Shown: positions 6,774 to 13,728, counted from the first letter of the stretch. The stretch: 14,919 nt of DNA from an uncultured Spirochaetia bacterium (GCA_937960625.1 CALGPD010000032.1:1-14919), one strand, 5' to 3'. Made by a program: numbers and translations. Notes: a model not told the origin generated them from the letters alone.

Positions 6774-7694
6774 TTGGGTATAATTTACGTTTCCGTTATT
6801 ACAGAAAAAAAACATCTGGATGTTATTAACAGTTATTTTATTACTAAATGTCTAAATTCGGCAGTAATTACAAACCATAAAAGAGCATCGCAGAATACTT
6901 ACCTTGAACATAATTTCAACAACATTCAAATTCCCAAAGGTTTTATTCAAATCTATTCTTGCTTCCCAGATGATAAAAAACTAAAACAAAAAATTAAAAA
7001 GTTTATCACCCAATTAAATATAAATACTCAAATTAGTTTTAATAAAATACCTGAAGGAAATAATAGTTGGGTTGATTTTTTTCCCGGCATAATAATTCAA
7101 GATAAGTTAAATATCCTGCCGCCATGGCTGATTAATGACAAAAATTTAAAATATGCTATACAAATTAATCCCGGAGCTAATTATGGCAGCGGGAATCACC
7201 CAACTTCAAGGTTGTGTTTGGAATATCTAACCGGTATTGATTTAAAAGGAAAAAACGTTGCCGATATCGGTTCCGGCAGCGGGATTCTTGGAATATGCAG
7301 CCTAAAACTGGGAGCGGCATGCGCTCTTATGCTTGAATATGATAAAAAAACTGTGAAAAACTGCAAAAGTAACGTTAGGTTAAACAATTTCCACAATAAA
7401 GTTAAAATACGAAAATTTGATGTGGAAAAAAAACCCGTAAGAAACATTAATAAATACGATATTATTATTTGTAATATATGGCCTCATGTTAATGAAAAAT
7501 TTGCTTTATTAAATAGAAAAAAAATAAAAAAAAGTGCACAAATTTTATTTACAGGTGTTTATCAAAAAGATCATAATGTTTTTAAAGATTTTCTTGAAAA
7601 AAACAGTTTTCACATATACGATGTAAAAACTATGCAAAATTGGAATCTCTATATTACTGTTAAAAAATCTTGTATCGGGGAAAAAAATGATTAA
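6774..7694 (+). CDS. prmA: Ribosomal protein L11 methyltransferase
   Basis: A 306-aa protein (E. coli PrmA has 293). PrmA is a cytoplasmic S-adenosylmethionine-dependent enzyme that methylates lysines and the N-terminus of ribosomal protein L11. Residues 1-90 fit the poorly conserved substrate-recognition domain. W99 and FFPGIIIQDKLNILPPWL (102-119) match the linker typical of the family. INPGANYGSGNHPTSRLCLEYL (131-152) is the family hallmark (NPG-x-A/N-F/Y-G-T/S-G-x-HPT). Motif I is VADIGSGSGILGI (162-174), the acidic residue for the cofactor is in LEYD (187-190), and the catalytic-loop motif is CNIWPHV (233-239) where most PrmA have N-I-L-A. The start is TTG (6774): an in-frame stop at 6768-6770 lies directly before it and no ATG follows early. 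A weak TTTTAGG precedes it. The last 8 nt overlap the next gene. Confidence 0.93.
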   Translation: MGIIYVSVITEKKHLDVINSYFITKCLNSAVITNHKRASQNTYLEHNFNNIQIPKGFIQIYSCFPDDKKLKQKIKKFITQLNINTQISFNKIPEGNNSWVDFFPGIIIQDKLNILPPWLINDKNLKYAIQINPGANYGSGNHPTSRLCLEYLTGIDLKGKNVADIGSGSGILGICSLKLGAACALMLEYDKKTVKNCKSNVRLNNFHNKVKIRKFDVEKKPVRNINKYDIIICNIWPHVNEKFALLNRKKIKKSAQILFTGVYQKDHNVFKDFLEKNSFHIYDVKTMQNWNLYITVKKSCIGEKND

Positions 7695-9051
7695 AACAAG
7701 TTTTAAAACCATGATAATTATTATGGTAAGTTTAATTTTATTACAATGTAAAGATTCAAAAACCGGAAACAAAAAAGAGACAAAACAAATCAAAGCATTA
7801 ATAATACAGGTAAAAGGCAAAGTTTTGATTTCAAATAAATTAAAAGCTCCATTGAAAGATTGGAAACCGGTAAAATCAAAACAGGTTATAGGAAAAGGGA
7901 CTTATCTAAGAACAAGGCCAAAATCATCCTGCGATTTGCTTTTACAAAATGGAAGCAAAATCAAAATAATAGAAAAATCCGTAATATATATTGAAAACAT
8001 GATGGCGAAGGATAAAGATCATAAATCAAAATTAAGGCTCTATGCCGGCACTGTTTTATCAAAGCCCACCAAACTTTCCGGCAATTCTGAATATACCATA
8101 ACCACTCCAACAGCTGTTGCAGGAGTGCGTGGAACGGAATTCATTGTTACATTTGACCAACAGAAAACAAGTATTGCTGTTAATGAGGGAAAAGTATGGG
8201 TAAAAAGAAATATATCTATTGATGCAAAAACACAGAAAACAGAACACGGAAAGCATTTAAAAAACACAGCATTAAAAGAAGTAAATTTAAATGCTGGAGA
8301 AGCTTCTGATATACACGTTAATGATCATAATAAAATCAAAAAAGCAATTGAAAAGGCAAAAAAAGGTGAAAAAGTAAATATTGAGCATATAAAGCAAACA
8401 ACGGTAATAAAACCAAGGCAGACAAATAATGATGAGAAAAAGAAATTCGTGATTTTTGAAGATATACGTAAAATGCCAGCAGTAGAAAAAGAACACCATG
8501 GCGTCCTTTTAATATTAGCCGGGGCGGGAACCAAAATTTTTATCAATGAAAAATATGAAGGTAGCGAGATGCTGATGCGGATTGCAAAAACCGGTATTTA
8601 TGATATAAAAATAACCAGAAACGGAAAAACAATAAAACAAGTTAAGGCTGAAGTTAAAAGTAAACAAAAAACCGAAATAAAATTATCAGACCCTGTTTTC
8701 TTTGAACCAGAATCGCCGGAAGAAAAAAGAATCCTAAACAAAGCAAGACAGGAAATTTTTAAAAATGATAAGCCGAATACAAATGTGGATTTAGATTCAA
8801 GGAAAAAGCCTTTTCAAAATGACAAGCCCAAACAAAATTTCAATTTTGAAAATAAAAATATTAAAAAACAAGCACAGAGCGCACTTGAAAAGCGTAGCAG
8901 AAACCTAAAAGATACCGACACCGTTGAGGAACAAAGGCGGGCTGTCAGGAAACCGGAAAATTCCACCTATGGTTCGGGGCAGAATACTATGCGCGCGCTT
9001 GAAAAAAGAGGAAAAAGAATTAAAAAGAAAAGGGGCAGTATTTTCCGTTAA
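7687..9051 (+). CDS. FecR-domain lipoprotein with PEGA-like domain
   Basis: A 454-aa predicted lipoprotein. Residues 1-21 form a lipoprotein signal ending LILLQC (C21; Gln at -1 is unusual in enterobacteria). A FecR domain follows at about 38-175: QVKGKVLIS, YLRTRPKSSCDLLLQNGSK, then TITTPTAVAGVRGTEFIV (137-154) and INEGK-like AVNEGKVWV (164-172), all typical. Residues 272-333 resemble a PEGA carbohydrate/surface-binding module (VLLILAGAGTKIFINEKYEG, then TGIYDIKITRNGKT). The C-terminal 110 residues are disordered and very basic, with small repeats: FKNDKP/FQNDKP (358, 376) and SALEKRSRNLK/RALEKRGKRIK (398, 436). There is no TonB receptor or sigma factor nearby, so this is not the iron-sensing FecR type; a cell-envelope scaffold role is likelier. 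The ATG overlaps the prmA stop (ATGATTAA) and follows GGGG, indicating one transcript with prmA. Confidence 0.88.
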   Translation: MIKTSFKTMIIIMVSLILLQCKDSKTGNKKETKQIKALIIQVKGKVLISNKLKAPLKDWKPVKSKQVIGKGTYLRTRPKSSCDLLLQNGSKIKIIEKSVIYIENMMAKDKDHKSKLRLYAGTVLSKPTKLSGNSEYTITTPTAVAGVRGTEFIVTFDQQKTSIAVNEGKVWVKRNISIDAKTQKTEHGKHLKNTALKEVNLNAGEASDIHVNDHNKIKKAIEKAKKGEKVNIEHIKQTTVIKPRQTNNDEKKKFVIFEDIRKMPAVEKEHHGVLLILAGAGTKIFINEKYEGSEMLMRIAKTGIYDIKITRNGKTIKQVKAEVKSKQKTEIKLSDPVFFEPESPEEKRILNKARQEIFKNDKPNTNVDLDSRKKPFQNDKPKQNFNFENKNIKKQAQSALEKRSRNLKDTDTVEEQRRAVRKPENSTYGSGQNTMRALEKRGKRIKKKRGSIFR

Positions 9052-9157
9052 AATTATAACTTTTTAGAGTTTATCTTTTACTTAAAAATATTTAGATTTA
9101 AAATGAATCTGAGTTTAAAAAACCAACAGATTAATATAAGATGTAGAAGAGAGCACA

Positions 9158-9391
9158 ATGGAAAAAGTAAAAGTTGAAGTTAATCTAAAAACGAATGTAA
9201 TGGACCCTCAAGGGCTGGCTGTTTCAAAAGCTTTAAAAAATATGGGCCTTGAAAATATAAAAGACGTTAGAATCGGAAAAGTTTTTTATCTTACTTTCGA
9301 TGGGGAAAAACCTGATAAAAAAACTATAGAAGAATTTTGTTCAAAACTATTAGCTAATCCCGTAATCGAAAATTTCGAAATCATTGAATAA
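9158..9391 (+). CDS. purS: Phosphoribosylformylglycinamidine synthase subunit PurS
   Basis: A 77-aa protein, normal length for PurS, the small dimeric subunit that joins PurL and the glutaminase PurQ to form FGAM synthase (fourth step of purine synthesis). The sequence follows the family from end to end: KVKVEVNLKTNVMDPQGLAV (3-22), KALKNMGLENIKDVRIGKVF (25-44), the middle strand YLTFDGE, and the closing CSKLLANPVIENFEI (61-75), where LANPVIE is the hallmark. purS usually precedes purQ and purL; here neither is present, and the downstream gene encodes an unrelated lipoprotein 16 nt later. The ATG follows AGAAGAGAG. The 106-nt spacer before it (9052-9157) is AT-rich, with TATAAG at 9135-9140 as a possible -10 but no clear -35. 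Confidence 0.95.
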   Translation: MEKVKVEVNLKTNVMDPQGLAVSKALKNMGLENIKDVRIGKVFYLTFDGEKPDKKTIEEFCSKLLANPVIENFEIIE

Positions 9392-9395
9392 TCTC

Positions 9396-9400
9396 AGGGG
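9396..9400 (+). promoter_or_regulatory. Shine-Dalgarno fixing the start of the DUF4349 gene
   Basis: AGGGG at 9396-9400 lies 7 nt before the ATG at 9408. This supports the ATG over the longer frame that opens at a TTG at 9384 inside purS, and it places the hydrophobic lipoprotein signal directly at the N-terminus. Confidence 0.8.
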
Positions 9401-9407
9401 TGTTATA

Positions 9408-10352
9408 ATGAAAAATATCAAAATTATACTGTTAATTGGAATATTTCTTTTAACAGTGTTTTCCTGCAAACAGGGAGACATAAGCAGCGGAAAAAGAGCT
9501 TATTCAGAGCAAAATACAACAATTACTAAAAAAAGGCTTTATGAAAGAAAAGCTCTGCGTTCCCGGTTTAAAGCTTCGGGTAGATTTAAAAAAGAAAAAG
9601 CAAAACGCTTTGGCGGGGCTTCAAATATAAGTACAGCGCCTGGAGAAACGGGTAAAGACGCTTTAAAAAGATCAATTAGAAAAATATCAAAAACCGCAAC
9701 TATTAAAATCAGAGTAAAAAAGTTTGATGAAGCGTATAATAAAATAATAAAAATCACTGAGAGCGTAACTTATGCTTATATTGCATCATCTTATACTTAT
9801 GTCAGAGAAAATAAAGGCAAATACGGAACAATCAAAATTAGAGTTCCTACTCCTCATTTTAGGGATATTTACGTTAATATTAAATCAATCGGTAAAGTTA
9901 AATCCGACCGGATAAATACTAAGGACTTTACCAAACAATATTTTGACCTCGAAGCTCAATTAATAACGGAAAAAGGGTATAAAAACCGTCTTGAAACTAT
10001 TATGAAAACCCGTGCCAGAAATTATGATGAAGTTCAGGATGCTTATCAACGTATCCGCACGGTACAAAAGCGGATTGATAGGATAAAAGGCTACCTTCGT
10101 TACATTAACAGCATAACGGATTATTCAACCATAAATATTTCTTTTTATGAAGGAAAAGAGCCTTCATCTTCCCAAAGTTTCGGAAGAGTTTTCGGCAGAA
10201 TATGGAAGGGAATTAAAACGGGTTTTTACAACATGATACTCGTTTTCTCATATATCATCGAGTATTCATTAACTCTAAGTATTCTGATAGGGCTTTTTAT
10301 AGTTGGATTTTTTATCTTAAAAAAATATCTAAAAAAGAAAAAGCAAGAATAA
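9408..10352 (+). CDS. DUF4349 lipoprotein
   Basis: A 314-aa envelope protein counted from the ATG at 9408. The lipoprotein signal runs 1-20, ending LLTVFSC (C20). A basic linker (21-90) follows. The DUF4349 domain covers about 92-305: KTATIKIRVKKFDEAYNKI (95-113), YGTIKIRVPTPHFRDIY (139-155), SIGKVKSDRINTKDFTKQYFDLEAQL (160-185), a coiled-coil hairpin (about 185-230) ending RIKGYLRYINSITDYSTINISF (225-246), and a long C-terminal hydrophobic segment (about 273-304) with a KKYLKKKKQ cytoplasmic tail. The order (GTIKIRVP, YFDLEAQL, YSTINI) is diagnostic of DUF4349, a family of putative lipoproteins of unknown function. A lipid anchor plus a C-terminal TM would fix both ends in the inner membrane. 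It probably shares a transcript with purS (16 nt spacing). The stop lies 2 nt from the stop of the convergent 108-aa gene. Confidence 0.9.
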   Translation: MKNIKIILLIGIFLLTVFSCKQGDISSGKRAYSEQNTTITKKRLYERKALRSRFKASGRFKKEKAKRFGGASNISTAPGETGKDALKRSIRKISKTATIKIRVKKFDEAYNKIIKITESVTYAYIASSYTYVRENKGKYGTIKIRVPTPHFRDIYVNIKSIGKVKSDRINTKDFTKQYFDLEAQLITEKGYKNRLETIMKTRARNYDEVQDAYQRIRTVQKRIDRIKGYLRYINSITDYSTINISFYEGKEPSSSQSFGRVFGRIWKGIKTGFYNMILVFSYIIEYSLTLSILIGLFIVGFFILKKYLKKKKQE

Positions 10353-10354
10353 TT

Positions 10355-10681
10355 CTATCTTTTTCTAAAACCGTTTTTATTTTTAATTGACTCTATTTTA
10401 AACTTATACGTTTCTTTTATCCAGCGGGTTAGTTTTCTTTTGCTTATTTTAATATCCCATGTTTTATAAACAAAATTATAAATATAAGCAGCGATATTTT
10501 TTACCGGATGCCCGCTTTCCAAACGGAAAACTATTTCATCCAGAATATACCCCCGGTTTTTACTAAACTCGTGATTTCCTATGTTTAAAATGTAGTACAG
10601 TTTATCAGCAGCGCTTAATTCATCACTAAAATAACTGTCATCGGCCTGAACCTGCTTTTTTTTCTTTCTGAAAATACTCAT
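10355..10681 (-). CDS. Hypothetical basic helical protein, 108 aa
   Basis: Not recognised. The N-terminus is MSIFRKKKKQ, soluble and without signal. An acidic patch follows (DDSYFSDELSAADKL, 15-29), then largely helical sequence. Residues 59-97 (PVKNIAAYIYNFVYKTWDI, KISKRKLTRWIKETYKF) have the spacing of a helix-turn-helix or small DNA-binding bundle, with KRKLTRW as a possible recognition helix. The tail is basic. No Shine-Dalgarno is visible before the ATG at 10681; a TATAAT lies 16-21 nt upstream, so translation may start from a very short leader. It is divergent from the next lipoprotein gene and convergent with the DUF4349 gene. Confidence 0.65.
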   Translation of the reverse strand: MSIFRKKKKQVQADDSYFSDELSAADKLYYILNIGNHEFSKNRGYILDEIVFRLESGHPVKNIAAYIYNFVYKTWDIKISKRKLTRWIKETYKFKIESIKNKNGFRKR

Positions 10682-10696
10682 ATAAAATATTTATCC

Positions 10697-10725
10697 ATTA
10701 TATACCTAATAATCAAATATTTTAA
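10697..10725 (-). promoter_or_regulatory. Candidate promoter of the 108-aa protein gene
   Basis: On the minus strand TTAAAA (10725-10720), a 17-nt spacer and a perfect TATAAT (10702-10697) predict a start near 10690, only about 8 nt before the ATG. The -10 overlaps one arm of the inverted TTAGGTAT pair (10702-10709 and 10769-10776). Confidence 0.4.
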
Positions 10726-10741
10726 AATAAACCAAACAATA

Positions 10742-10769
10742 TTGCAAATTTATTCCGGTGTGATATGAT
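10742..10769 (+). promoter_or_regulatory. Candidate promoter of the 149-aa lipoprotein gene
   Basis: TTGCAA (10742-10747), a 16-nt spacer and TATGAT (10764-10769) predict a start near 10776, almost at the GTG start codon at 10778. If right, the mRNA is leaderless or nearly so; alternatively the TAGG at 10770-10773 acts as Shine-Dalgarno on a longer transcript. Confidence 0.4.
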
Positions 10770-10777
10770 TAGGTATT

Positions 10778-11227
10778 GTGAAAAAAAATATTAGAAATTA
10801 CTTTGTGATTGCATTAAGCTTATTCTTTATCTTTAACTGCTCAAGAAAAAGAAAAGTTCCGAAGGAAATTGCAAGTGTAATAATTCAAAACATAAATGCA
10901 ACAAATAAGAAATATCTTAAAAAAGTTGTTCATACCCTGTGCCCAATTGCTCCAAGATATGAATATACAATAAAGGTTTATAAAAAATTATTTTCCATGA
11001 AAAGAAAAATTACTTTTGAAATTCAAGAAATGCGGCTGATTGAAAAATCAGAAACAGAAGTCACTGTTGAAGTGATTCAAAGAATGAAAGTAAAAAATCC
11101 AAAATCAAGGATTGAAAGCGAAAAAACCAGAATCGAACACGTTTTAGTAAAACACAACGGGAAATGGGGATTTTTTGCATCCAAAATAATCAGCCGGGAA
11201 CATATAGATAAAAATTCTTTAGAATAA
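10778..11227 (+). CDS. Small lipoprotein, probable NTF2-like fold
   Basis: A 149-aa predicted lipoprotein with signal 1-21 ending FFIFNC (C21). The mature part fits an NTF2-like (SnoaL/DUF4440-type) alpha-beta barrel: a helix IASVIIQNINATNKKYLKKVVHTL (31-54, written here in outline) of the kind that carries small domains with NATNKK/LHP-like turns, CPIAPRYEYT (55-64), a strand pair (KRKITFEIQEMRLIEKSETEVTV in 75-97), and a final strand pair RIEHVLVKHNGKWGFFASKI with the typical GKW turn (128-130). The ligand is unknown. The start is GTG at 10778, chosen because the hydrophobic signal follows directly. The stop lies 6 nt from the stop of the convergent propeller gene. Confidence 0.75.
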   Translation: MKKNIRNYFVIALSLFFIFNCSRKRKVPKEIASVIIQNINATNKKYLKKVVHTLCPIAPRYEYTIKVYKKLFSMKRKITFEIQEMRLIEKSETEVTVEVIQRMKVKNPKSRIESEKTRIEHVLVKHNGKWGFFASKIISREHIDKNSLE

Positions 11228-11233
11228 ATTCCC

Positions 11234-13324
11234 TTACAATTCCAGCAGTTTTGATTTCCAGCCAAGATAATCACTCGAAAGTGAGTTCAAAACAACTCTA
11301 TAATGCAAATGGTCCCTAAACATAATCATAAGTTTACCAACTTCTGAAAAAGAATCTGCTGACCGGCAGCGGCTACTCCAATTATACCTTTTACTGCTCC
11401 AGCGTTTTGTGCGCCAAACCTGATTATATCTGTCCCATGTTCTTGCAATCCATTTCCCGGTCATATTTTTCTCTATTTCAGCAAGCAATCGGCCGAACTC
11501 TGAAGGCGTTGTTGCACGCATTACTTTAGATTTCCATTTATTCTTGTAATAATACCAATTATAAGTCATATATGAACTTTTAATCCCAAAACCAAGCTTG
11601 ATTAAACACTGTCGTAAAACATTGTGTTTTTCGTTAGTATTCGTTGTTTCCGTTCTTCTCGTAATATTTTGCCCGGTCAACCTTGAACGCATTTCACGCC
11701 CGGAATTCCAACGTGGAAGTATTGATCTGTAATACCGGTTATTAAGTTCCCGTCTTGTGCGCCCGCCGTAAATATACAATGTCTTGCTTCGGTCTGATTT
11801 AATATATAACTCGCCGCCCTCATTAACGTAATATTTGGTTCTATAAGCAGTATGCCAGATATTTCTCCAGATATTTTCAGGGGCACGAATTCCAGTACTT
11901 GTTTTATATCCTAATTGCAATCTGGCAAGGCCACGGATAAAAAATGAAATGTACTGATGAACATAAAGCCCTGTTCCTGTCCATTCTCCGCCTGAAACAC
12001 GTACTTTTTCTCTAGGAACATTGTGAATTAAATTAATGTATGTCTTGCCCTCGTGTCTTTCAACAACGGCAAACTCTTTATAAACAGGATTTACTAATGG
12101 CCTGAATGTGTGTTTTACATTAGCTCCCTGTCTATAGCTAACGTATTTAATGGCTTTTCCCGTTCTCGTCGACCAGATAAACAACCTCTGCCCTCCGTTT
12201 GCCATTACCATATCATTTGGCGGTGTTAATATCACCGGAGAGTAATCCGAATTTATTGTGAGCTGTTCCTGATACCTTCTTGAAGACAGCCTGACAACAG
12301 AAACAACCTTAGTAGCGCTTGAATCCCCGTTTGAAACAAACAATTTATTACCATCTTTTAAAGAAAACCTTAAATCAGCAATTGCCGTTGCTCCGGGTAT
12401 TCTTTTCGTTTTTATTATATGGAGAAAGCTTGGTATTCTATATAATTGTCGGCCTGTTCCCGTGCTGATTATTCCTATACTGCCGTCACAGCCGCCAACG
12501 GCAATTACTCCGCGCTTATAATTAACGTCAAAAGTCGGAGCAGGCAACAAACAATGATTTGCAGGCACTCCGTATCTGGGAATAGCCGGTGTAGGTACTT
12601 TGTATACCCAAAGAGTTCTGCCTGAACTAATGTCAATTTTCTGTAAATACCGTTCTTTGATAATAGCACACCCGCCGAAGTTTCCTATTTTTTCGTTTAT
12701 AAGCAAAGCGTATATATACCTGCTGTTACGGGAAAATTTCAATCTAATAGGGCAAATCCTCGTTGCCCTTCCTCTAAAATAACAATACCGGTTCAATGTA
12801 TATTTTGTTATGGTTTTAATAGTTCTTCCTGAATATGCATCGAGTATTTTAAATGATTTAGGTTCGCCGTAATAAAAAAACCGGCTTCTTAACGCGATGT
12901 ATCTTCCGTTTGGACTGTATGTTATGTTTTGAACACGAACGTATTTATTCGTTTCGCCTTGATAAGGTTTAACCTTCCACTCTATTCTATGCGTTGCCAG
13001 ATTAACTTTATAAACCCGGCCTTCATCATCTCCGCAAACAATGTACTTTCCGTCAGGCGAATAATCCATTGACTGTATTGTACCGTTGGTTACAGCAATA
13101 GCATGGGTAATCATCCATGCGTTACGCCCTTTTGGTTCAGGCCCGTATAAAAGCTTATATTTTTTACTGTAATCATACATTACCTCATACTTAAATTTGG
13201 ACTGCATCCCGGAATGGTCTCTTCCGAAAGACCCACGGGCGCCGGTGAATCTGGCTGAAGTTATAAAAGTGACGAAAATGAAAAACACCACACAAAAAAT
13301 AAAATATTTCTGCTTTGAAAACAT
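11234..13324 (-). CDS. Secreted WD40/YVTN-like beta-propeller protein with duplicated Trp-rich C-terminus
   Basis: A 696-aa exported protein. The signal peptide covers about 1-23 (hydrophobic 7-20, then ITSARF). Seven propeller-like units can be picked out by eye between about 75 and 440: SMDYSPDGKYIVCGDDEG, NITYSPNGRYIAL, LKFSRNSRYIYAL, FDVNYKRGVIAVGGCDGS, LRFSLKDGNKLFVSNGD, the PNDMVMANGGQRLFIWS unit and FRPLVNPVYKEFAVVERHEG; several end in S-G-R/T-G-K-T as in WD40/YVTN blades. A further region of unknown fold follows (440-585). Residues 588-690 hold two copies of a 52-residue Trp-rich motif (separate entry). A periplasmic or surface scaffold role is inferred. Enzymatic residues are not visible. 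The start is the ATG at 13324, not the GTG 12 nt upstream, because GGAGGG lies between them. Confidence 0.88.
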   Translation of the reverse strand: MFSKQKYFIFCVVFFIFVTFITSARFTGARGSFGRDHSGMQSKFKYEVMYDYSKKYKLLYGPEPKGRNAWMITHAIAVTNGTIQSMDYSPDGKYIVCGDDEGRVYKVNLATHRIEWKVKPYQGETNKYVRVQNITYSPNGRYIALRSRFFYYGEPKSFKILDAYSGRTIKTITKYTLNRYCYFRGRATRICPIRLKFSRNSRYIYALLINEKIGNFGGCAIIKERYLQKIDISSGRTLWVYKVPTPAIPRYGVPANHCLLPAPTFDVNYKRGVIAVGGCDGSIGIISTGTGRQLYRIPSFLHIIKTKRIPGATAIADLRFSLKDGNKLFVSNGDSSATKVVSVVRLSSRRYQEQLTINSDYSPVILTPPNDMVMANGGQRLFIWSTRTGKAIKYVSYRQGANVKHTFRPLVNPVYKEFAVVERHEGKTYINLIHNVPREKVRVSGGEWTGTGLYVHQYISFFIRGLARLQLGYKTSTGIRAPENIWRNIWHTAYRTKYYVNEGGELYIKSDRSKTLYIYGGRTRRELNNRYYRSILPRWNSGREMRSRLTGQNITRRTETTNTNEKHNVLRQCLIKLGFGIKSSYMTYNWYYYKNKWKSKVMRATTPSEFGRLLAEIEKNMTGKWIARTWDRYNQVWRTKRWSSKRYNWSSRCRSADSFSEVGKLMIMFRDHLHYRVVLNSLSSDYLGWKSKLLEL
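11252..11563 (-). repeat. Tandem 52-residue protein repeat in the propeller gene
   Basis: Two gapless copies in the C-terminus of the encoded protein (about residues 588-639 and 640-691). Both have W-x6-W (W590/W597 and W642/W649), then x-S-K/R, an Ala, S-E-F/V-G-R/K-L-L/M (SEFGRLL from 608, SEVGKLM from 660) and an amphipathic helix. Matching residues are exactly 52 positions apart. A partial third W-K-S-K lies at the very C-terminus. The copies have diverged at the DNA level, so the duplication is old. Confidence 0.7.
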
Positions 13325-13328
13325 AACA

Positions 13329-13334
13329 CCCTCC
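13329..13334 (-). promoter_or_regulatory. Shine-Dalgarno fixing the start of the propeller gene
   Basis: GGAGGG (13334-13329 on the minus strand) stands 4 nt before the ATG at 13324. It overlaps the upstream GTG (13336) of the same frame, so that GTG cannot be the start served by it. Confidence 0.85.
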
Positions 13335-13353
13335 ACGCTAAACGGAATAATTC

Positions 13354-13382
13354 ATGTTACAACGGATATAAATAAAATTCAA
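13354..13382 (-). promoter_or_regulatory. Candidate promoter of the propeller gene
   Basis: On the minus strand TTGAAT (13382-13377), a 17-nt spacer and TAACAT (13359-13354), each 4 of 6 to consensus, would give a leader of roughly 20-25 nt ending in the GGAGGG site. A moderate match only. Confidence 0.35.
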
Positions 13383-13440
13383 TAAAAAACGAAAAGAAAT
13401 TAAACATTAAATTAGAAAAACGGCGCTTTAAATAAAAACT

Positions 13441-13469
13441 TTGACCGGGATATAATTATTCTATATTTT
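13441..13469 (+). promoter_or_regulatory. Candidate promoter of the Cys-rich small protein gene
   Basis: TTGACC (13441-13446), a 17-nt spacer and TATTTT (13464-13469) predict a start near 13476 and a leader of about 22 nt carrying GCGGAG before the ATG at 13498. The spacer between this and the divergent propeller gene (13325-13497) shows nothing else. Confidence 0.45.
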
Positions 13470-13497
13470 TGAATAACCAAAATAAGCGGAGAAAAAT

Positions 13498-13728
13498 ATG
13501 TGTATGTATTGTTATTCACATACAAGCGAAACTCAGGATAGAAAAGGCAACGTAGAAAAACGCACGGATTATTTTTGCAAACTGCGTGAAGAAGACCCGG
13601 ACGTGATGCTTGAACTTCATAATATATTCGTTGTCGCTGATTTGGAATCTAGACATCTCGTTGACAATTGTCCCGTTGCATATGTTGAAAAATGGAAAAT
13701 TTGCCCTTATTTTGAAGAACGGAAGTAA
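13498..13728 (+). CDS. Small Cys-rich protein, 76 aa, unrecognised
   Basis: A soluble 76-aa protein with no signal peptide and no family I recognise. It opens MCMYCYSH, a C-x2-C pair (C2, C5) with H8 close by, and has further cysteines at 27, 58 and 69 (FCKL, DNCPV, KICPYF). Five cysteines and an N-terminal CxxC in so short a protein suggest a metal (zinc or Fe-S) site or redox activity, which is inference. The middle (31-50) is an acidic amphipathic helix. The two C-P motifs near the end are a recognisable signature. The ATG has a clear GGAG Shine-Dalgarno about 8 nt upstream; M3 is an alternative but would lose C2. Its own promoter candidate suggests a single-gene transcript. The stop is 2 nt from that of the convergent membrane protein gene. 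Confidence 0.75.
   Translation: MCMYCYSHTSETQDRKGNVEKRTDYFCKLREEDPDVMLELHNIFVVADLESRHLVDNCPVAYVEKWKICPYFEERK

Noticed and set aside
7687..9051. Reading the FecR protein as an iron-dicitrate anti-sigma regulator
   Set aside because: It has a lipoprotein signal instead of the cytoplasmic anti-sigma domain and TM, and there is no sigma factor or TonB receptor gene nearby.
9091..9120. Small hairpin TTAGATT / AATCTGA between the FecR gene and purS as a terminator
   Set aside because: A seven-bp AT-rich stem with a G-U pair, not followed by a T run on either strand.
9384..9407. N-terminal extension of the DUF4349 protein from TTG at 9384
   Set aside because: It overlaps the purS end, has no Shine-Dalgarno and would place eight residues before the lipoprotein signal; the ATG at 9408 has AGGGG.
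10684..10723. Inverted pair AAAATATTT / AAATATTTT in the divergent spacer
   Set aside because: Made only of A and T in AT-rich DNA, so expected by chance; it adds nothing beyond the TTAGGTAT pair.
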